A DNA stretch of 64,000 nt from NCBI RefSeq assembly GCF_000024025.1, contig NC_013131.1:1488001-1552000 (forward strand). Direction: 5' to 3'. Made by a program: the position numbers and the translations under genes. Within the stretch, counting starts at the first letter, position 1. The number at the start of each line of letters is the position of its first letter. Below are positions 60,545-64,000 of the stretch, piece after piece. The DNA comes from Catenulispora acidiphila DSM 44928. GTDB lineage: Bacteria; Actinomycetota; Actinomycetes; Streptomycetales; Catenulisporaceae. The notes under the pieces are model-generated. The model was given only the letters and a program-made list of their open reading frames with translations, did not search any database and was not told where the DNA came from.

Positions 60545-61774
60545 TCAGGCCGCGATCCCGCTGGCCAGCGCGTAGCGACGACGGTGCCAAGCGGGAGTGC
60601 CGAACAGCTGCGAGGTGACGTGCGCGCGCTTGAAGTAGAGATGAATCGGGTGCTCCCAGGTGATGCCGATGCCACCGTGCAGCTGAATCGCCTCGCCCGC
60701 GATCGTGGAGAACGCCTCGGAGCAGTACGCCTTGGCCCGCGACGCGGCGACGGTGAGCTCGTTCCCTGACACAGCAGCGAACGCAGCGGCATAGGAGGCC
60801 GAGCGCGCCGACTCCAGCAACGTGAACATGTCGGCGAGCCGGTGCTTCACAGCCTGAAACGAACCAATCGGCCGCCCGAACTGCACCCGCTGCTTCGCAT
60901 AGGCGAGGGTCAGATCAAACGCACGCTGCGCAGCGCCGACCTGCTCGGCCGAGATCGCAACACACGCCAAGTCCAGCACCCGCTCCAGCAGCAGGGGATC
61001 GGCGCCGAGGAAGATGGCAGGGGAGTCGCGGAACTCGACGCATGCCTGCGGCCGACCCGGATCGACGGTCTCGACAGCAGAAACCACCGCATCCGCAGCA
61101 GAGACCACGAAGACGCCATAACCCGAGACCGAGTGCGCATCGAGTGATTGCCACGGTCCGCGACCGATGGCAGCCTCGCGCGCCTGCCCGCGATCAGTGG
61201 CTGATTCCTGCGCCTGCCCGAGACCAGTTTCCGCCCGCGCCTGCCCGCGCCCAGCGCCTGATTCTTGCCGCGGTGCGCGACCGCTGTCTGGCTTACCTGC
61301 CGCCTCGCCGCGTGCCCCTGGCATTCGTGCTTGAGCTACGAACAAGCCCGAATCCCCGCCGTCCAGCACATGTTCCTCGATCCCGGTCAGCCGCCAGCCA
61401 TCGCCGCCGCCCCCAACCGCAGCCTCGACCACAGCCTCGACCGTGCCACTCCAAACCACCGCCGCTCGCGTCCCACCCCCGGCGATTCCCGGCAGCAGTT
61501 CCGCCTTCGCCTGCTCCGAGTCCCCCGCGAGAATCGCCTGTGCCGCGACCGTCGTGCTCAAGTAGCCGGGGGCGGCAAGCGCTGCGCCGAGTTCCTCGAG
61601 CACGACGTGCGTTTCCAGGACTGAGAAGCCGGCGCCGCCGTATTGCTCGGGGATGGCGAGTTCGAGCGCTCCGACCTGCTCGGTGAGCAGCCGCCAGACG
61701 TCGCCGCCGGCGGCCCGGTCCAGCAGCGTCCGCACCGTCTGCCGGAGTTCTTGCTGTTCGGGGTCGAAGCGCAT
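60545..61774 (-). CDS. Acyl-CoA dehydrogenase-family protein, probably non-classical
   Basis: This 409-residue protein has N-terminal (EQQELRQTVRTLL, PEQYGGAGFSVLE) and C-terminal (RVQFGRPIGSFQAVKHRLADM; IQLHGGIGITWEHPIHLYFKRA) ACAD motifs. The middle is disrupted by an Arg/Gly/Gln repeat insert (about residues 150-205, GQAREAAIGRG, GQARAETGLG). The final region reads SQLFGTPAWHRR without the IYGGTNE-type catalytic Glu, so it may be the non-catalytic partner of a heteromeric ACAD, as in some mycobacterial FadE pairs. No partner is adjacent. Leaderless start. Confidence 0.78.
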   Translation of the reverse strand: MRFDPEQQELRQTVRTLLDRAAGGDVWRLLTEQVGALELAIPEQYGGAGFSVLETHVVLEELGAALAAPGYLSTTVAAQAILAGDSEQAKAELLPGIAGGGTRAAVVWSGTVEAVVEAAVGGGGDGWRLTGIEEHVLDGGDSGLFVAQARMPGARGEAAGKPDSGRAPRQESGAGRGQARAETGLGQAQESATDRGQAREAAIGRGPWQSLDAHSVSGYGVFVVSAADAVVSAVETVDPGRPQACVEFRDSPAIFLGADPLLLERVLDLACVAISAEQVGAAQRAFDLTLAYAKQRVQFGRPIGSFQAVKHRLADMFTLLESARSASYAAAFAAVSGNELTVAASRAKAYCSEAFSTIAGEAIQLHGGIGITWEHPIHLYFKRAHVTSQLFGTPAWHRRRYALASGIAA

Positions 61775-61781
61775 GGCGCGG

Positions 61782-61787
61782 ACCGTA
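61782..61787 (-). promoter_or_regulatory. Leaderless -10 box for the ACAD-like gene
   Basis: TACGGT on the minus strand lies 7 nt before the ATG at 61774. Confidence 0.5.
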
Positions 61788-61817
61788 GCCGGGTTCGGGC
61801 CAAGCCGCCAGGGCGGT

Positions 61818-62408
61818 CTACACCTGCTGGGATTTGAGCTGTCCGCGCAGTGTTTCCACGGGGACGGCCGGGAGTCCGTCGATGCTCGTCGCGTTCTTGC
61901 GCGCCACGTAGTCGACGTGGAACTCCTCGTCGCGGCGGCCGAAGTACTCCGCGAGCAGGCGGCGGTCGCCCTTGTAGTCCATGAAGGGGACCGCGTAGCC
62001 GCACGAGTCGCTGATGCGCGTCGCCTGGACCAGGACGATCGCCCGCGCGCCGGGGTCCGCGGCCGCCGGGAACAGGCCGATGTACTCCTCCCAGCGGGGG
62101 TCGTCGCGCCAGAGCACCTCGCCGGTGCCGTGGACGCGCACGATGTTCGGCGGCCCTTCGAAGGCTACCCACATCACCGTGATGCGGCCGTTCTCGCGCA
62201 GGTGCGCCAGGCTCTCGGCGCCGCTGCCGGTGAGGTCCAGGTACGCCAGGCGGTCCGGGCCGAGGATCGCCAGCGAGCCGAGCGTGCCCTTCGGCGAGAG
62301 GTTGACGTGTCCCTCGGCGGCCAGCGGCGCGGTCGCCACGAAGAACAACGGTTGCGCCTCGATGAACTTACGCAGTTTGGCGTCGATGACCTCGTGCACG
62401 GTAGCCAT
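61818..62408 (-). CDS. Pyridoxamine-5'-phosphate-oxidase-like FMN/F420-binding protein
   Basis: This 196-residue split-barrel protein matches the PPOX group: FIEAQPLFFVATAPLAAEGHVNLSPKG, YLDLTGSGAESLAHLRENGRITVMWVAFEGPPNIVRVHGTG. These bind FMN or F420 and reduce varied substrates; the specific reaction is unknown. ATG 62408 is chosen because the family usually starts right before the HEVIDAKLRKFIEAQ helix; an ATG at 62459 would add a 17-residue leader. It lies between the PadR regulator and the ACAD-like gene. Confidence 0.85.
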   Translation of the reverse strand: MATVHEVIDAKLRKFIEAQPLFFVATAPLAAEGHVNLSPKGTLGSLAILGPDRLAYLDLTGSGAESLAHLRENGRITVMWVAFEGPPNIVRVHGTGEVLWRDDPRWEEYIGLFPAAADPGARAIVLVQATRISDSCGYAVPFMDYKGDRRLLAEYFGRRDEEFHVDYVARKNATSIDGLPAVPVETLRGQLKSQQV

Positions 62409-62468
62409 GCTCAGAGTGTCTCGCCTGCCCGCATTCTGGGCAAGAACGTTTCGGATCATGGACAGCTT

Positions 62469-63140
62469 TCAGCTGTTGTCATCAGGTCCCGAAGATATCG
62501 CCGCGGCCGCTGGTGCGGTGGCACGCCCCGAAGCCGCCAGCGCGTCCAGATCCGCCAGCATCCGCTCGGCCAGATCCCGCTCCGCCGCGTGATACCGCTC
62601 GGCCCACTTCAGCGCGATCTCGGGATGGGCCCACGCCGTCTCGTCGTGCGCGGCGGCGACGTCCACCGCGGCCTCGGCGCGCCGCCGCTCGGAGTTGTCG
62701 CGGTGCTCCGCCACGATCTCGCGCAGCCGCTCGGGCTGGGTGAGGTGTCCCAACCAGACCCGTAGAAGCACGCCGTGCTTCAGCACCGGCACCTCGACCG
62801 GCGCCGTCCGCGCCCACCGGCGCACCGCCTCGCGCCCCGCGCCGCTGATCGTGTACACCCGCTTGCCGCGCACCTCGTCCTGCATCACGGTCCGCGACGT
62901 CACATACCCGTGCTTCTCCAACCGCTTGAGCTCGCCGTAGATCTGGCTGAACGACGGCGACCAGTAGAACAGCTTCAGCGACGAGTCGGCCCGCTTCTTG
63001 ATGTCGTAGCCGGACAGCTCCTGCTCGAAGGCCAGCATGCCGAGCACCGCCCAGCTGGTCGCCGGCAGCCGCGGATCGTCGGTGCCTGTGCCGGTCCCGG
63101 TCCCGGTTACCGCCGGTTCGTCATGTGATTGAGGGGCCAC
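62469..63140 (-). CDS. PadR-family transcriptional regulator
   Basis: This 223-residue protein has a PadR winged helix (SWAVLGMLAFEQELSGYDIKKRADSSLKLFYWSPSFSQIYGELKRLEKHGYV) and the C-terminal Vir-domain dimerisation helices. A Gly-Thr repeat (GTGTGTGTD) leads the protein. It ends 60 nt before the PPOX gene and could regulate it, as PadR proteins often control adjacent redox or efflux genes. The GTG start has a TATTCT box 7 nt upstream. Confidence 0.9.
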   Translation of the reverse strand: MAPQSHDEPAVTGTGTGTGTDDPRLPATSWAVLGMLAFEQELSGYDIKKRADSSLKLFYWSPSFSQIYGELKRLEKHGYVTSRTVMQDEVRGKRVYTISGAGREAVRRWARTAPVEVPVLKHGVLLRVWLGHLTQPERLREIVAEHRDNSERRRAEAAVDVAAAHDETAWAHPEIALKWAERYHAAERDLAERMLADLDALAASGRATAPAAAAISSGPDDNS

Positions 63141-63147
63141 GCCCGCA

Positions 63148-63153
63148 AGAATA
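63148..63153 (-). promoter_or_regulatory. Leaderless -10 box for the PadR gene
   Basis: TATTCT on the minus strand lies 7 nt before the GTG at 63140. Confidence 0.55.
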
Positions 63154-63251
63154 GTGGTTCGCAGCTCGCGCCCCGGGCGCCCTCCGACAGTGCTCGACGA
63201 CAGGGCTCGACGACGTGATCCCGCATGTCCGGCTCGAGTCCTGCGATACCG

Positions 63252-63998
63252 CTACTTGACCGTGATTCCGCCGCTGGAAGTGTGGATGTAGAGGACGTTG
63301 GCGGACCGGCGGTCTCGGACGTTCTGCAGGTTCGTGTCGCCGTTGGAGGTCTTGACGTCGTCGTAATACGGCGTGTGGCCGTCCGTGACGATGCTGACGC
63401 TCGCGTTGCTGGTGGTCGCCCTGATGCTCTTCGGGGCGCCGGTGAACGAGGCGTGGATCGAGGCGTTCTGGGTGGCCAGGGTCGCGTCGCCGGATCCGAG
63501 CTGCTTCGCCGTGATGCTCGCGTTCGAGCTGTGCAGATCCACCGCGCCGAGGACGCCGGTGACAGAGATCCCCGCGTTGCTGGTGTTGACCTGTACCGAG
63601 ACCTTCGGCGGCACCTGGATGTCGATGTCCGCGCCGCAGTCGATGCCGCCGCAGTCCTTGCTCAGCGTCAGCACGCCGTCGGCGTACTGCTCGACGACCT
63701 TCGCGTGGCTGGTGCCGCTGAAGGCGTGCCAGCTCAGCGTCGCCTGGCCGCTCACGCCGAACAGCGCGGGGTTGGCGGTGACGTGGACGCTGCTGTCGCT
63801 GTCGACGATGACCACCCGGCTGACCGGCTGGTCCATGCCGAGATTCTGCTGCACCTGCTTGCTGTCGACGGTGCCCGACAGGACGATCGCGGCGGCGCAG
63901 GCCGGGACCGCGACCGCGGCGACGATGCCGAGCAGCGCGATCGTGCTGATCCGGACGGCGGCGATCGGGCGGCGGGTCGGAGTGGGTTCAGAGCTCAT
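63252..63998 (-). CDS. Exported beta-strand-repeat protein (DUF4097-like)
   Basis: This 248-residue protein has an N-terminal hydrophobic segment (ISTIALLGIVAAVAVPACAAAIVL) that is a signal anchor or lipoprotein-like signal. A beta-strand-rich region follows with repeated asparagine/serine patterns (VNTSNAGISVTG, LHSSNASITAKQ, TTSNASVSIVTD, HTSSGGITVK), the DUF4097/putative adhesin solenoid. Function is unknown; related proteins are envelope-associated. The ATG lies 2 nt from the window edge, so an upstream start cannot be excluded. Confidence 0.78.
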   Translation of the reverse strand: MSSEPTPTRRPIAAVRISTIALLGIVAAVAVPACAAAIVLSGTVDSKQVQQNLGMDQPVSRVVIVDSDSSVHVTANPALFGVSGQATLSWHAFSGTSHAKVVEQYADGVLTLSKDCGGIDCGADIDIQVPPKVSVQVNTSNAGISVTGVLGAVDLHSSNASITAKQLGSGDATLATQNASIHASFTGAPKSIRATTSNASVSIVTDGHTPYYDDVKTSNGDTNLQNVRDRRSANVLYIHTSSGGITVK

Positions 63999-64000
63999 CT

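Overview
The window is about 70% GC and almost entirely coding. It uses many GTG/TTG starts, and at least a dozen genes have a TANNNT box only 6-7 nt before the start codon, which is the signature of leaderless mRNAs in actinobacteria. Gene order (MetE-like protein, ligA, GGDEF/EAL protein, gatC-gatA-small ORF-gatB, and FAH protein-gltX-tRNA-Gln-tRNA-Glu) matches the streptomycete core chromosome. The secreted ricin-lectin enzymes and gene families fit a filamentous soil actinomycete such as Catenulispora. The genus is inferred, not demonstrated.

Layout. 0.2-8.3 kb: MetE-like protein, NAD-dependent DNA ligase, a membrane GGDEF-EAL c-di-GMP protein, a PhzF-like protein and a membrane Ser/Thr kinase. 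8.4-13.9 kb: the gatCAB operon, interrupted between its small ORF and gatB by a lower-GC two-gene cassette (ABC-type ATPase plus DUF4276-like protein) coupled by overlapping start and stop codons to itself and to gatB. This is the most unusual locus here. 14-18 kb: alcohol dehydrogenase, Pth2-like protein, secreted cyclophilin, a degenerate repeat tract and an SDR. 18-23 kb: a secreted operon (GH18 chitinase and a beta-helix protein with nearly identical CBM13 lectin modules) facing a LacI regulator across a 24-bp palindrome.

23-35 kb: an accessory segment between two identical tRNA-Glu(CUC) genes. It holds a DUF1266 protein, two giant FtsX-like permeases with no ATPase, a DUF4265 protein, an SGNH hydrolase and a WYL regulator. 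35-41.7 kb: tRNA-Gln(CUG), gltX, FAH-family protein, YeiH-type transporter with LysR, thioredoxin-like protein and MazG-like pyrophosphatase. 40.6-50.4 kb: glycosidase-regulator pairs (LacI/GH38 alpha-mannosidase; TetR/GH1 beta-glucosidase), a repeat-rich parvulin-like protein and a DUF2127 protein. 50-64 kb: PARG-like macrodomain protein, methyltransferase, proline iminopeptidase, kynureninase, two acyl-CoA dehydrogenase-family proteins, spermidine-synthase-like protein, a proline-rich/DUF4239 pair, DUF3311 plus Na+/solute symporter, PPOX, PadR and a secreted beta-strand-repeat protein.

Working together: GltX, GatCAB, tRNA-Gln and two tRNA-Glu genes form the indirect route to Gln-tRNA(Gln); no glnS is seen in the window. 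Glycoside hydrolases sit with their own regulators and candidate operators. No IS element, integrase, rRNA or CRISPR array was recognised. Coordinates and motifs were read by eye; no database search was run.
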